Shown: positions 7,476-16,169, counted from the stretch's first letter. The stretch is 64,000 nucleotides of DNA from Pseudomonas farsensis (GCF_014268805.2 NZ_JABWRF020000001.1:1622001-1686000); one strand, 5' to 3'. Made by a program: numbers and translations. The notes: a model not told the origin generated them from the letters alone.

Positions 7476-8399
7476 TCATCCCCCACGCGCAGCACCCAGC
7501 TGATCTGCAATTTCGTTCCACAGGTGCATCGCCACATAAGCCCGCCAAGGCCGCCAGCTTTCGGCATGCCGGGCCTGGCTGGCCTTGCTTGCAAGCGCGG
7601 GCAGGCGTCTGCTGATGGCCTGCATCAGCACCAGGTCGGTGCCTGGCCATGCGTCTGTGTCGCGCCAGGCGCGCATCGCCACATATTCCACGGTCCACGG
7701 GCCGATGCCGGGCAGGCCGAGCAGTTGGCGGCGCAGGGTTTGCGTGTCGGGTTGCTCGCTGTCGATCAGTAATTCGCCCTGGGCAACCACACTGGCAAAA
7801 TTCTGCAGTGCAGCGACACGCCGCGTCGGCATGCCGATACGGTCCAGATTGGCTTCAGCGACCGCCTGCGGGGTGGGGAAGTGCCAGGGGATGCCCAGGT
7901 GGGCGGGGGCGTTGGCCGGTATGCCGGTGCGTTCGACCAGGCGGCCGGTGATGGTGGTCGCGGCCTTGACGCTGACCTGTTGGCCGATGATGGTGCGCAC
8001 CACCAGCTCAAAGCCTGACCAGGCACCTGGCACGCGCAGGCCGGGCGCTGCGTCCACCAGCCCGGCCAGCCAAGGGTCCTGGGCCAGGCCCTGGCGCACC
8101 GCCTGCGGCTGGGTGTGCAGGTCGAACAGCCGCGCCAGGCGTGGCTGCAGCTCGGCCAAGGCGCGGCTGGCTTCGCCGTCGACGCGTACGATCAGGCAGT
8201 CGCGGGCAGGGTCTCGGTGCACGCTGAGCAGGCCATCGCCGCTGGCAAGCCTGAGGGTGCGGTAGTAGACCTCGCCCTGCACGGTCTCCACGCCGCCGGT
8301 GGCGCGGCCGGTGAAAAAGCGCAGCATGCGCGCCCAGTCCAGTGGCGGGGTGAAGGGTAGCTCCAGTTCGTCGGTGGGCTGGCCGGCGATGATCTTCAT
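7476..8399 (-). CDS. alkA: DNA-3-methyladenine glycosylase II
   Basis: The 307-residue product matches AlkA. An N-terminal AlkA_N-like domain (about 1-110, DWARMLRFFTGRATGGVE) is followed by an HhH-GPD domain (WSGFELVVRTIIGQQVSVKAA, then LLGLPGIGPWTVEYVAMRAW). The hairpin-helix-hairpin LPGIGPWT is followed by the likely catalytic Asp255 in WPGTDLVLMQ, corresponding to E. coli Asp238. The enzyme removes 3-methyladenine and other alkylated bases to begin base-excision repair. It lacks an Ada domain, and no ada or alkB neighbour is present, so regulation by the adaptive response cannot be read here. Confidence 0.9.
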   Translation of the reverse strand: MKIIAGQPTDELELPFTPPLDWARMLRFFTGRATGGVETVQGEVYYRTLRLASGDGLLSVHRDPARDCLIVRVDGEASRALAELQPRLARLFDLHTQPQAVRQGLAQDPWLAGLVDAAPGLRVPGAWSGFELVVRTIIGQQVSVKAATTITGRLVERTGIPANAPAHLGIPWHFPTPQAVAEANLDRIGMPTRRVAALQNFASVVAQGELLIDSEQPDTQTLRRQLLGLPGIGPWTVEYVAMRAWRDTDAWPGTDLVLMQAISRRLPALASKASQARHAESWRPWRAYVAMHLWNEIADQLGAARGG

Positions 8400-8467
8400 C
8401 AGTGCCTCGGGTCAGTGGCGAGCGTGGCGTTGACCATGCAGCGGTTCAACGGCGATTGCAACCGCAG

Positions 8468-9325
8468 CTAAGCGCTGGCATTGCTGCGCAGCATCGCGTA
8501 GGCCTGGCGGACCAGCGGGTTGACCGTGTTGGCCCGTACCCAAAGGTAATAGGTAACGTCCGGCAGCGGCGGCAGCCCATCGCTTTGCCCCAGCACGCGC
8601 ATGTCCGGCCCGACCATTTCCTGGCTGCGTGCCGTGATGCCCAAGCCTGCGCGAACCGCCGCCTTGACGCCAATCAGGTTGGATGCCCGATAGGCCTGGC
8701 GCCAGGCGATGCCGGCCTGCTCCAGCGCCTCCAGCGCAAGCTTGCGATACAGGCTGGGCTCGTCCACCAGCACCAGTGGCAGAGGCTCGCCGGGGAGATG
8801 CTGGTACTGCGCTGCGCAAACCCACCACACCGGCGAGGTGCGCAAGGCAAAACCCTCAAGCCCAGGCGCGGTGCGGGTCGATATCACCATGTCGATCTTG
8901 CCGCGTTGCAGGTCGTCCATCAGAAAGGGGCTGCGACCGACGTCGATTTCCAGGCGCAACCTGGGCGCCGAGCGGGCGATATGGCTGAGCAAAGGGGGCA
9001 GGATGGTGTCGGCGATATCGTGCGGTGAGCCGATCCGCAATACGCCGCTTGGCCCGTCCTGGCGCAGGCCAGCCAGGGCTTCGTCGTTGAGCGCGAGCAT
9101 TTGCCGGGCATGGCGCAGCAGTTGCCGGCCAGCATCGGTCAGCGACTTGTGGCGGCCTTGCTTGCGCAACAGCGTTACGCCCACCTGTTGTTCCAGGCGC
9201 TGCATGTGCTGGCTCACCGAGGCCTGGGTGCGCGCCAGGTGGCGGCCGGCTTCGGCAAAGCTTGGGTGGTCGGCGATGGCGACAAAGGTGCGTAGCAGTT
9301 CAAGGTCCAGGGCGGGTTCGGTCAT
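8468..9325 (-). CDS. LysR-type transcriptional regulator of the adjacent sulfur/ABC locus
   Basis: The 285-residue product has a LysR N-terminal winged helix (LDLELLRTFVAIADHPSFAE, then AGRHLARTQASVSQHMQRLE) and an effector-binding domain from about residue 90 (GVLRIGSPHDIADTILPPLL). It is divergent from the ABC transporter operon starting at 9617, and the 291-base gap contains several dyads. This is the usual arrangement for a LysR activator that also represses itself. The ligand is probably the compound imported or degraded by the locus, inferred from context. Confidence 0.88.
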   Translation of the reverse strand: MTEPALDLELLRTFVAIADHPSFAEAGRHLARTQASVSQHMQRLEQQVGVTLLRKQGRHKSLTDAGRQLLRHARQMLALNDEALAGLRQDGPSGVLRIGSPHDIADTILPPLLSHIARSAPRLRLEIDVGRSPFLMDDLQRGKIDMVISTRTAPGLEGFALRTSPVWWVCAAQYQHLPGEPLPLVLVDEPSLYRKLALEALEQAGIAWRQAYRASNLIGVKAAVRAGLGITARSQEMVGPDMRVLGQSDGLPPLPDVTYYLWVRANTVNPLVRQAYAMLRSNASA

Positions 9326-9473
9326 TGGGTGGGGCCTGTGGTTATTTTGGCTCGCTATCGCGGGGCAAGCCCGCTCCCACGTTTTACATCACGGGGTAGC
9401 GCTAAAGCATAAAGATTTGTTATGTGTTTGTCGGCGCTTGTGGAATGGATCAATAGTGGAAGCCTTTATTTAC

Positions 9474-9532
9474 CGGCTTATAACCGGATTTTTTAATGGC
9501 TATAACCTGACAGTTATAACGATAGTCGTTAT
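9474..9532. promoter_or_regulatory. Cluster of ATAAC/GTTAT dyads, likely LysR operator region
   Basis: The gap between the LysR gene and the ABC operon contains ATAACGA-tag-TCGTTAT at 9516-9532 (perfect 7-base arms) and, partly overlapping it, TATAAC-ctgaca-GTTATA at 9501-9518. A further TTATAACC lies at 9478-9485. Repeated half-sites with T-N-A spacing are typical of LysR binding arrays. The local AT richness also suits a promoter. A lone REP arm lies at 9352-9381, between the regulator start and this cluster. Confidence 0.6.
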
Positions 9533-9616
9533 TTGAATTTCCCCTTGCCCCGGCAACTTCCTAGCATGCGCCCTCATTGGCCGGATGTTCCGGCTGCCGG
9601 GATGAGGAACCCCACC

Positions 9617-10456
9617 ATGTCGCTGTCCACCGTCGCCCGTCGCGGGTTGTTCGCCACGCTGCTCGCCAGCTCCACCTTGGCCGCCAGCGGCCTGGCCCAG
9701 GCCGATGCCACCCTGGACAAGATCCAGCAGCGTCACAAATTGTCGGTGGGCGTGGTGCTGTCGGGCGGGCCGTTCGGCGCTATCGACCCGGCCACCCGTG
9801 AGCCGGTGGGCTTCAGTGTTGACTTGGCGCGCGATCTGGCCCGCCAGCTCGGCGTGCCAGTAGACCTGGTTGCCGTGCAGCCTGCCAACCGCGTGCAGTT
9901 TTTGCAGCAGGGCAAGGTCGACCTGCTGATCGCCAACATGGAATGGACGCCAGAGCGCGACAAGCTGCTAGGCCACGTGCCGACGCCGTTCTACCGCGTC
10001 GGCGGCACCGCCGCGCTGGCCAAGGGCAGCCCGGTAAAAACCTGGGCCGACCTCAAAGGCCAGCCGGTGTGCACCTCCCAGGGCAGCAGCTACACCCAGG
10101 CGTTGCTCGACCTGGGCGCTGACCTGAAAGCCTTCAAGACCTCCGCCGAATCGCTGTTGGCCCTGCGCGGCAACAACTGCGTAGCTGCCGTGCACGATGC
10201 CACGCTGATCAACCCGCTACTGGCAAAGGGCGGCGAGTGGAGCGGTTACCGCGCCCTGGCCCCTGAGCTGAACCCGGCGCCATCGGTTATCTGGACCCGT
10301 CTGGGCGAAACCGACACCCAGCAACGCCTGGACCCGTTCGTCAAGCAATGGCACCGCAGCGGCTGGCTGATCGAGCGTGAGCAGGCCAACCACATCACCC
10401 CAGCATCGCCTGCGCTGGTTGAACTGCGCGCCAAGCTGCAGGGCGAAGGCGCCTGA
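9617..10456 (+). CDS. ABC transporter periplasmic substrate-binding protein (amino-acid type)
   Basis: Start ATG at 9617, after GATGAGGAAC, gives 279 residues with a signal peptide (MSLSTVARRGLFATLLASST, cleavage near AQADA). The mature protein is a family-3 solute-binding protein: HKLSVGVVLSGGPFGAIDP, VGFSVDLARDLARQLGVPVD, VDLLIANMEWTPERDKLLG and CTSQGSSYTQALLDLG follow the family order. It delivers a small polar ligand to the two permeases encoded next. The stop overlaps the next start by one base (TGATG). The presence of thiol-oxidising and C-S lyase genes downstream suggests a sulfur amino acid or derivative as ligand, which is inference. Confidence 0.9.
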   Translation: MSLSTVARRGLFATLLASSTLAASGLAQADATLDKIQQRHKLSVGVVLSGGPFGAIDPATREPVGFSVDLARDLARQLGVPVDLVAVQPANRVQFLQQGKVDLLIANMEWTPERDKLLGHVPTPFYRVGGTAALAKGSPVKTWADLKGQPVCTSQGSSYTQALLDLGADLKAFKTSAESLLALRGNNCVAAVHDATLINPLLAKGGEWSGYRALAPELNPAPSVIWTRLGETDTQQRLDPFVKQWHRSGWLIEREQANHITPASPALVELRAKLQGEGA

Positions 10457-11190
10457 TGAGCGAGCTTTTGCACGTTCTGGTCGGGCAGTTGGCCCGGCTC
10501 GGACTGAACTACAGCTTTCTGCTCGAAAGCCATGCCAGCGGCAAGCTGCTGGACGGCGCGCTGACCACGCTGTGGCTGTGCCTGTGGAGCATTGTCGGCA
10601 GCCTGCTGGTGGGCGTGCTGCTGGCGGCGGCCGTGACCTCGGCGCGGCGCTGGTTGCAGTGGCCGGCGCGGGCGTTTATCGAAGTCACGCGCAATACGCC
10701 AACTTTGGTGCAGCTGTACTGCGCGTTTCTGGTGCTTAACATGCTGATCAACCAGAGCCTGGGCAACGCCAACCCGATGACACCTTTCGCCTGGGTGGTG
10801 CTGGTGATTTCGCTGCACAAGGGCGCGTTCCATGCCGAAGCGCTACGTGCAGGTATCGAGGCAGTGCCTGCGGTAACCCTGGAAGCCGCCAGCTCACTGG
10901 CCTTCAGCCGCCGCCAGCAGTTGTTCCAGGTGCAGTTGCCGCTGGCGGTGCGTTTTGCCTTGCCGGCGCTGGTCAACAACCTGATCGACCTGGTGAAAAT
11001 GACCGCCGTGGCCTCGGCCATCGCCGTCAACGACATCACCTACGCCTCGATCATGATCTGGACCCAGGGCGATAACGTCATCGAGCTGATGATCCTCATT
11101 CTGGCCTTCTACGGGCTGCTGAGTTTTGCCGTCAACTGTGCCGGCCGCGCTGTGGAAGCGCGCCTGAGGATGCCTGGCTATGGCAACTGA
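10456..11190 (+). CDS. Amino-acid-type ABC transporter permease, subunit 1
   Basis: The 244-residue protein has about five transmembrane segments and the HisM/GlnP family signature EVTRNTPTLVQLYCAF, followed by the EAA loop EALRAGIEAVPAVTLEAASSL that contacts the ATPase. The start ATG shares one base with the upstream stop and the end overlaps the next gene by 11 bases, so translation is coupled. It should form a heterodimeric channel with the second permease in the inner membrane. Confidence 0.92.
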   Translation: MSELLHVLVGQLARLGLNYSFLLESHASGKLLDGALTTLWLCLWSIVGSLLVGVLLAAAVTSARRWLQWPARAFIEVTRNTPTLVQLYCAFLVLNMLINQSLGNANPMTPFAWVVLVISLHKGAFHAEALRAGIEAVPAVTLEAASSLAFSRRQQLFQVQLPLAVRFALPALVNNLIDLVKMTAVASAIAVNDITYASIMIWTQGDNVIELMILILAFYGLLSFAVNCAGRAVEARLRMPGYGN

Positions 11191-11860
11191 ACACCTTGCC
11201 ACCTTGTGGCACTGGGCACCAACGCTGGGCATGGGCCTGCTGCAGAATATCCAGATGAGCGTCGGCGCCATCGGCCTGGGCACGCTGCTGGGGCTGCTGG
11301 TGGGCCTGCTGTTGCTCTCGCCATTGGCGCCAGTGCGGGCGCTGGCACGGCTGTGGGTGCAAGTGTTTCGCAATGCGCCTTGGCTGGTGCTGATCTATTT
11401 CACGTCTTACGTATTCCCGTTCGATATCCAGGTCGGCAGCACCTGGGTGGCCTTCCCTGATTGGCTCAAGGTCACCGTGGGCCTGGCATTGCCAGCCAGC
11501 GCCAACGTGGCAGAGATTTTTCGCGGTGCGGTGGCCTCAATCCCGGCCACCCAGTGGGAGGCTGCGCGTTCGCTGGCCTTCAGCCGTGGGCAGATCTTGC
11601 GCTCGATCATTTTGCCGCAATGCCTGCGGCGCATGCTGCCGCCTTGGATGAACCTGTACGCGGTGGTGACCATGGGCACGGCGCTGGCCTCGCTGGTGGG
11701 TGTACACGACCTGATCGACAGCGCGCAGATTGCCGCCAACACCGTCAACCGCAGCGGCTTCACAGTGCTGGTGTACTTCAGCGTGCTGGCGTTGTTCTTT
11801 GCTTATTGCTACCCGATCGCCCGCCTGACCCAACGCCTGGAGCGCCGCTATGCCTTCTGA
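11180..11860 (+). CDS. Amino-acid-type ABC transporter permease, subunit 2
   Basis: The 226-residue protein shows the same architecture as its neighbour: VFRNAPWLVLIYFTSYVFPF near the middle and the ATPase-contact loop IFRGAVASIPATQWEAARSL, with about five transmembrane helices. It starts inside the end of the previous permease and overlaps the ATPase gene by 11 bases. Tight overlaps mark a single operon producing the complete importer. Confidence 0.92.
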   Translation: MATEHLATLWHWAPTLGMGLLQNIQMSVGAIGLGTLLGLLVGLLLLSPLAPVRALARLWVQVFRNAPWLVLIYFTSYVFPFDIQVGSTWVAFPDWLKVTVGLALPASANVAEIFRGAVASIPATQWEAARSLAFSRGQILRSIILPQCLRRMLPPWMNLYAVVTMGTALASLVGVHDLIDSAQIAANTVNRSGFTVLVYFSVLALFFAYCYPIARLTQRLERRYAF

Positions 11861-12668
11861 ACCTTTGATCCAGCTGCGTGACGTGCACCTGGCATTTGCT
11901 GACAACCCAGTGCTGCGGGGCATCGACCTTGACGTGCATAAAGGCCAGGCGGTATCGATCATCGGCCCGTCGGGGTCGGGCAAGTCGACCATTCTGCGTT
12001 GCCTGACCGGCTTGTTGCGGCCCCAGCTTGGCAGCATCCGCATTGGCCAGACCCAGGTCGATCAATTGCGCGGTGAGGCCGAGCTGATCGCATTGCGCAA
12101 GCAGGTTGGCTTTGTGTTCCAGCAGTACAACCTGTTCCCGCACCTGAGCGTGCTCGAAAACCTGCTGATCGCCCCGACCAAGGTGCTTGGCCGCAACCGC
12201 AACGAGGCCCGTGAGCAGGCCTTGGCGTTGCTCGACAAAGTGCGGCTGGGCCACAAGGCAGCGGCCTTTCCCGGTGAGCTGTCGGGCGGGCAGCAGCAGC
12301 GCGTGGCAATTGCCCGGGCGTTGGCGATGCGGCCAGAGCTGATCCTGTTCGACGAGGTCACCTCGGCGCTGGACCCGGAGATGGTTGGCGAGGTGCTGGC
12401 GGTGATCCGCGAGCTCACCGAAGAGGGCATGACCTGCGTGCTGGTCACCCATGAGATGCGCTTTGCCGAGGAGATCAGCGACCAGGTGTATTTCACCGAG
12501 CATGGCCGCATCGTCGAGCACGGCAGCGCTGCACAGATATTTGGCGACCCGGTCCACGAGCGTACCCGCACCTTCCTGCAGCATGCGCTGGGGCAGGGCG
12601 GCCAACGCCCGAGCCGCCCGGCGCCCGATGTGTACCGCAACCTGGGGCGCTACAGCCTCAGCGTATGA
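11850..12668 (+). CDS. Amino-acid-type ABC transporter ATP-binding protein
   Basis: The 272-residue ATPase carries Walker A (GPSGSGKST), the Q-loop (FVFQQYNLFPHLSVLEN), the ABC signature (LSGGQQQRVAIARAL), Walker B (LILFDEVTSALDPE) and the H-loop (VLVTHEMRFAEEI). This is the GlnQ/HisP type that powers polar amino acid import. The C-terminal 25 residues (RPSRPAPDVYRNLGRYSLSV) are an unusual extension. It is the last gene of the overlapping transporter set; the cupin gene follows after 24 bases and is probably cotranscribed. Confidence 0.93.
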   Translation: MPSEPLIQLRDVHLAFADNPVLRGIDLDVHKGQAVSIIGPSGSGKSTILRCLTGLLRPQLGSIRIGQTQVDQLRGEAELIALRKQVGFVFQQYNLFPHLSVLENLLIAPTKVLGRNRNEAREQALALLDKVRLGHKAAAFPGELSGGQQQRVAIARALAMRPELILFDEVTSALDPEMVGEVLAVIRELTEEGMTCVLVTHEMRFAEEISDQVYFTEHGRIVEHGSAAQIFGDPVHERTRTFLQHALGQGGQRPSRPAPDVYRNLGRYSLSV

Positions 12669-12692
12669 CCCCATAACCAGAGAACCCCAGCT

Positions 12693-13283
12693 ATGTCCCG
12701 TGAATCCGTGATTCAGCCGTTTCTGGCGCAGGTGCGCGCCATCCATGAGCGTGGCGTCGACCGCGCGGCCTTGCAGCAGATTGTCAGCCTGCTCGAGGGG
12801 CTTGCCGAGCACCGCGAGCTGTTCAACTTCGAACGCTTCCCGGCGCCGGATGCCGCGACCGGCGAAACGCAGTTTCGCTACCGGTTGAACGACGACGGCG
12901 AGTCGCCAACGCTGTATGTCAACTCGCTGCTGCCCGGCAAGGCGACCCTGCCGCACAACCATGAAACCTGGGCGATTATCGTGGCCGTGGAGGGCCAGGA
13001 GCTGAACCGCGTGTACCGCCGCGAAGACGATGGCCGGGACCCAGCCCGGGCAAGCCTTGTGCTGGAGCGCGAGGTGGTGGTGCAGCCGGGTACGCCGGTG
13101 GCGTTTCTCGGTGAAGACCTGCACGGCATCCGCGTGGAAGGCGACAGCCCGACCTTGCACTTTCACCTGTACGGGCGGCCGCTGGAGTCGCTGGAAAACC
13201 GCTACGGGGTCAAGGACGACGGCAGCGTGGTGAACTACAACAAATCGCATATGGCGCCCTCGATTGCTGCATACGGGCTGTGA
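12693..13283 (+). CDS. Cysteine-dioxygenase-family (thiol dioxygenase) cupin
   Basis: The 196-residue protein is a single cupin with metal ligands His88 and His90 (LPHNHETWAIIVAVEG) and His144 (LGEDLHGIRV), the three-His iron site of cysteine dioxygenase-type enzymes. HFHLYGRPLE near residue 156 matches the Tyr-containing strand of thiol dioxygenases. Such enzymes add O2 to a free thiol to give a sulfinate (cysteine, 3-mercaptopropionate or similar). It lies 24 bases after the ABC ATPase gene and upstream of the rhodanese-lyase fusion, so it probably handles a thiol made from the imported substrate. The exact thiol cannot be told from sequence. Confidence 0.82.
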   Translation: MSRESVIQPFLAQVRAIHERGVDRAALQQIVSLLEGLAEHRELFNFERFPAPDAATGETQFRYRLNDDGESPTLYVNSLLPGKATLPHNHETWAIIVAVEGQELNRVYRREDDGRDPARASLVLEREVVVQPGTPVAFLGEDLHGIRVEGDSPTLHFHLYGRPLESLENRYGVKDDGSVVNYNKSHMAPSIAAYGL

Positions 13284-13285
13284 AG

Positions 13286-13368
13286 CATCGCGGGGCAAGC
13301 CCGCTCCCACAGGATGGCGTGAAGTCTGCGCCTTGCGCTGTCCCTGTAGGAGCGGGCTTGCCCCGCGA
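13286..13368. repeat. REP pair
   Basis: Arms CATCGCGGGGCAAGCCCGCT (from 13287) and the inverse AGCGGGCTTGCCCCGCG (13351-13367) face each other across about 40 bases in the gap between the cupin and fusion genes. As a hairpin it could reduce read-through into, or stabilise the transcript upstream of, the fusion gene. Confidence 0.85.
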
Positions 13369-13438
13369 AGAGGCCGGCCCAGCCACAACAGTCTACCAAC
13401 TTGAACCCCACCCCCCCAACGACCACGGACTGCGTCCC

Positions 13439-16138
13439 ATGACCCCGAGCATCACCCCCGCGCTGCTGCACACCTGGCTATTCGACGACCAGGAAATCGC
13501 CCTGTTCGACCTGCGCGAGCATGGCCAGTACGGCGAAGCTCACCTGTTCTATGCCGTCAACCTGCCGTACAGCCGGCTGGAAATCGAAGCACCGCGCCTG
13601 GCGCCGAACCCTGCGGTGCGGGTGGTGATCTACGACGCTGACGGCGGCGAGCTTGCCCGGCGCGGCGCCGAGCGTCTGCAGGCGCTGGGCTACAGCGCCG
13701 TGCACAGGCTCGAGGGGGGCAGCGAGGGCTGGCAGGCGGCGGGGTTCGAACTGTTTGCAGGGGTGCACCTGCCATCGAAGGCCTTTGGCGAGCTGATCGA
13801 GCATGCCTGCCATACGCCGCGCATCAGTGCGCAGGAACTGGCCGAATGGCAGCGCCAAGGCAAGCCGCTGGTGCTGCTTGACGGCCGGCCGCTGGAGGAG
13901 TTCGCCAAGATGAACATCCCAGGTGCCACGTGCTGCCCAAACGGTGAACTCGCTTATCGACTGGACGACCTGGTCAGCGACCCGCACACGCCAGTGGTGA
14001 TCAACTGCGCCGGGCGAACACGCAGCATCATTGGTGCGCAGACGTTGCTCAACCTGGGTATCGACAACCCCGTATATGCCCTGGAAAACGGCACCCAGGG
14101 CTGGTACCTGGTGGACCTGCCGCTGGAACACGGCAGCGCTCGCGCTTACCCCGCGCACAGCGGCGCGGCGCTGGCGCGACAGCAGGCGCGGGCCGATGCT
14201 TTGGCGCGCAAAGCCGGTGTGCAATGGGTGACGGCTGCGCAAGTGCGCCAGTGGCAGCAGCACGCGCAGCGCACGCTGTTTCTGTGCGATGTGCGTACCC
14301 CTGAGGAATTCGCCGCCGGCAGCCTGCCGGGCGCCCAGCATTGCCCTGGCGGGCAGTTGATCCAGGGCACTGACCTGTACCTGGGTGTGCGCAAGGCGCA
14401 GGTGGTGCTTTTTGATGACGATGGCGTGCGAGCACCGGTAGTGGCCAGTTGGTTGCGGCAGATGGGCCACGAGGCGTATGTGCTGCAAGAGGGGCTGGCC
14501 AGCGGGCTGGCGTTACCGGTGGCACCGGCGCTTGCGGTAACGTTGGCCGAGGCCAGCGCCGGCGAATTGGACAGTGCTTTGCTGCTGGATCTGCGCCCGA
14601 GCACGGCGTTCCGCAAAAGCCACTTGCAAGGCGCGCAGTGGGCCATCCGCCCGCATTTGGCGGCGCAGGTCAGTGCAGAAACACGACGCCTGGTACTGAT
14701 CGCCGATGACCCGCGCGTGGCTGAGCTGGCCATTAGCGAGTTGCCTGACGCCCAGCGCCAGTCAGCGCGGCTGTTCCCACGGTCGCTGCTGGCCGACTGG
14801 CCGTCCGTCGAGGGCGATGATTCACTCCCGGACGCCGCCTGCATCGACTTCCTGTTTTTCGTGCACGACCGCCATGCCGGTAACAAGGACGCCGCTCGCC
14901 GCTATCTGGCGTGGGAAACCGGGTTGATCGCGCAAATGAACGCCGCCGAGACGGCCAGCTTCAGCCCTTTGACCGAAGGCGACCCTGTCGCTACCCGCCT
15001 GGTGCATGGCGGGCGTGGCGAACCGGGGCAGGGGGCGCACCCGGTAAACGTTCCAGTCAGCCGCATGAGCACGGTGTTGTTCGACAGCGTCGCCGACCTG
15101 CGTGCGGCACGTGGCCGGCGTGACCAGGAGCGGGTGCTCAGTTACGGCGCCCGAGGCAACCCCACCGCCTTTGCATTGGAGGACCTGGTCAGTGAGCTTG
15201 AGGGCGGCCACCGCACCAAGCTGTTTGCAACCGGGCTTCAGGCAATCACCCAGACGTTCCTCGCCTACCTGCGCCCCGGCGACCACTTGCTGATCAGCGA
15301 TGGCGTGTATGGCCCGGTGCGACGCCTGGCCCGCGAGCTGCTGCAGCCGTTCGGCGTGCAGGTGGAGTACTTCGCAGCAGACGGCCAAGGCCTGGAGGCC
15401 GCATTGCGCGCCAACACCCGCATGGTTTACAGCGAGAGCCCCAGTTCGTTGCTGTACGAGCTCAATGACTTGCCAGCCATGGCGGCCTTGTGCAAACCCC
15501 GCGGCATTCTGCTTGCCGTAGACAACACCTGGGGTTCGGGCTACCTGTACCAGCCGCTGGCCTTGGGCGCAGATATTTCGGTGATGGCGCTGACCAAGTA
15601 TCTGGCGGGTCATAGCGATGTGATGATGGGGAGTGTGTGTACTACCGCAGACGCATTTGCTGCCTTATCGCGCAGCAGCGACACGTGTGGTTGCACGGTC
15701 AGCCCGGATGATGCCTGGCTGGTGCTGCGCGGTGCGCGCAGCCTGGCTAGCCGCATGGCGGTGCATGAGCGCCAGGCACTGGAAATCGCCAGTTGGTTGC
15801 AGGGCCATGAGCAGGTCGCGCGGGTTTATCACCCGGCCTTGCCTGGTCACCCGGGGCACGCGCTGTGGCAACGCGACTTCAAGGGCAGCAACGGGCTGCT
15901 GAGTTTCGAGCTGGCAAGCAACCGCCCCGGCTGCGCTGAAGCCTTCGCTGATGGTTTGCGCTTGTTCGGCATTGGCGCCTCGTGGGGCGGCTTCGAAAGC
16001 CTGGTAATGCTCGCAGAGCCAGGTGATCGGCAGTTCGCTGCGCCGCTGCACGGCCCGTTGCTGCGCCTGCATGTGGGGTTGGAGGAGGTGGGGTCGTTGC
16101 GAAGGGACCTGCAGCAGGCGTTGGCGCGGGCGCGCTGA
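13439..16138 (+). CDS. Fusion of four rhodanese-like domains with a Cys/Met-metabolism PLP enzyme
   Basis: With the ATG at 13439 (MTPSITPALLHTWLFDDQEI) the product has 899 residues; the frame is open further upstream but that part is REP sequence. Residues 1 to about 480 hold four consecutive rhodanese-like modules (starts near 1, 115, 255 and 375). Only the second has an active-site Cys, Cys190 in the loop INCAGRTRS. The equivalent loops of modules 1, 3 and 4 carry acidic residues (YDADGGE, FDDDGVR, IADDPRV), so they are probably structural. Residues from about 500 to 899 form a cystathionine gamma-synthase/beta-lyase type domain with PLP Lys720 in ALTKYLAGHSD. This suggests that sulfur freed by C-S cleavage is captured on a rhodanese Cys. 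It ends the sulfur locus. Confidence 0.85.
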   Translation: MTPSITPALLHTWLFDDQEIALFDLREHGQYGEAHLFYAVNLPYSRLEIEAPRLAPNPAVRVVIYDADGGELARRGAERLQALGYSAVHRLEGGSEGWQAAGFELFAGVHLPSKAFGELIEHACHTPRISAQELAEWQRQGKPLVLLDGRPLEEFAKMNIPGATCCPNGELAYRLDDLVSDPHTPVVINCAGRTRSIIGAQTLLNLGIDNPVYALENGTQGWYLVDLPLEHGSARAYPAHSGAALARQQARADALARKAGVQWVTAAQVRQWQQHAQRTLFLCDVRTPEEFAAGSLPGAQHCPGGQLIQGTDLYLGVRKAQVVLFDDDGVRAPVVASWLRQMGHEAYVLQEGLASGLALPVAPALAVTLAEASAGELDSALLLDLRPSTAFRKSHLQGAQWAIRPHLAAQVSAETRRLVLIADDPRVAELAISELPDAQRQSARLFPRSLLADWPSVEGDDSLPDAACIDFLFFVHDRHAGNKDAARRYLAWETGLIAQMNAAETASFSPLTEGDPVATRLVHGGRGEPGQGAHPVNVPVSRMSTVLFDSVADLRAARGRRDQERVLSYGARGNPTAFALEDLVSELEGGHRTKLFATGLQAITQTFLAYLRPGDHLLISDGVYGPVRRLARELLQPFGVQVEYFAADGQGLEAALRANTRMVYSESPSSLLYELNDLPAMAALCKPRGILLAVDNTWGSGYLYQPLALGADISVMALTKYLAGHSDVMMGSVCTTADAFAALSRSSDTCGCTVSPDDAWLVLRGARSLASRMAVHERQALEIASWLQGHEQVARVYHPALPGHPGHALWQRDFKGSNGLLSFELASNRPGCAEAFADGLRLFGIGASWGGFESLVMLAEPGDRQFAAPLHGPLLRLHVGLEEVGSLRRDLQQALARAR

Positions 16139-16169
16139 GGCGCCTTGGCATCGCGCTGTTTGAGCCGCT

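Noticed and set aside
11778..13388. Open minus-strand frame of 536 codons opposite the ABC ATPase and cupin genes
   Set aside because: The plus strand has Walker and cupin motifs. The antisense frame is a by-product of GC-rich codon use.
13280..13438. N-terminal extension of the rhodanese-lyase fusion to 13280
   Set aside because: The extension is REP sequence and overlaps the cupin stop. The ATG at 13439 directly precedes the first rhodanese module.
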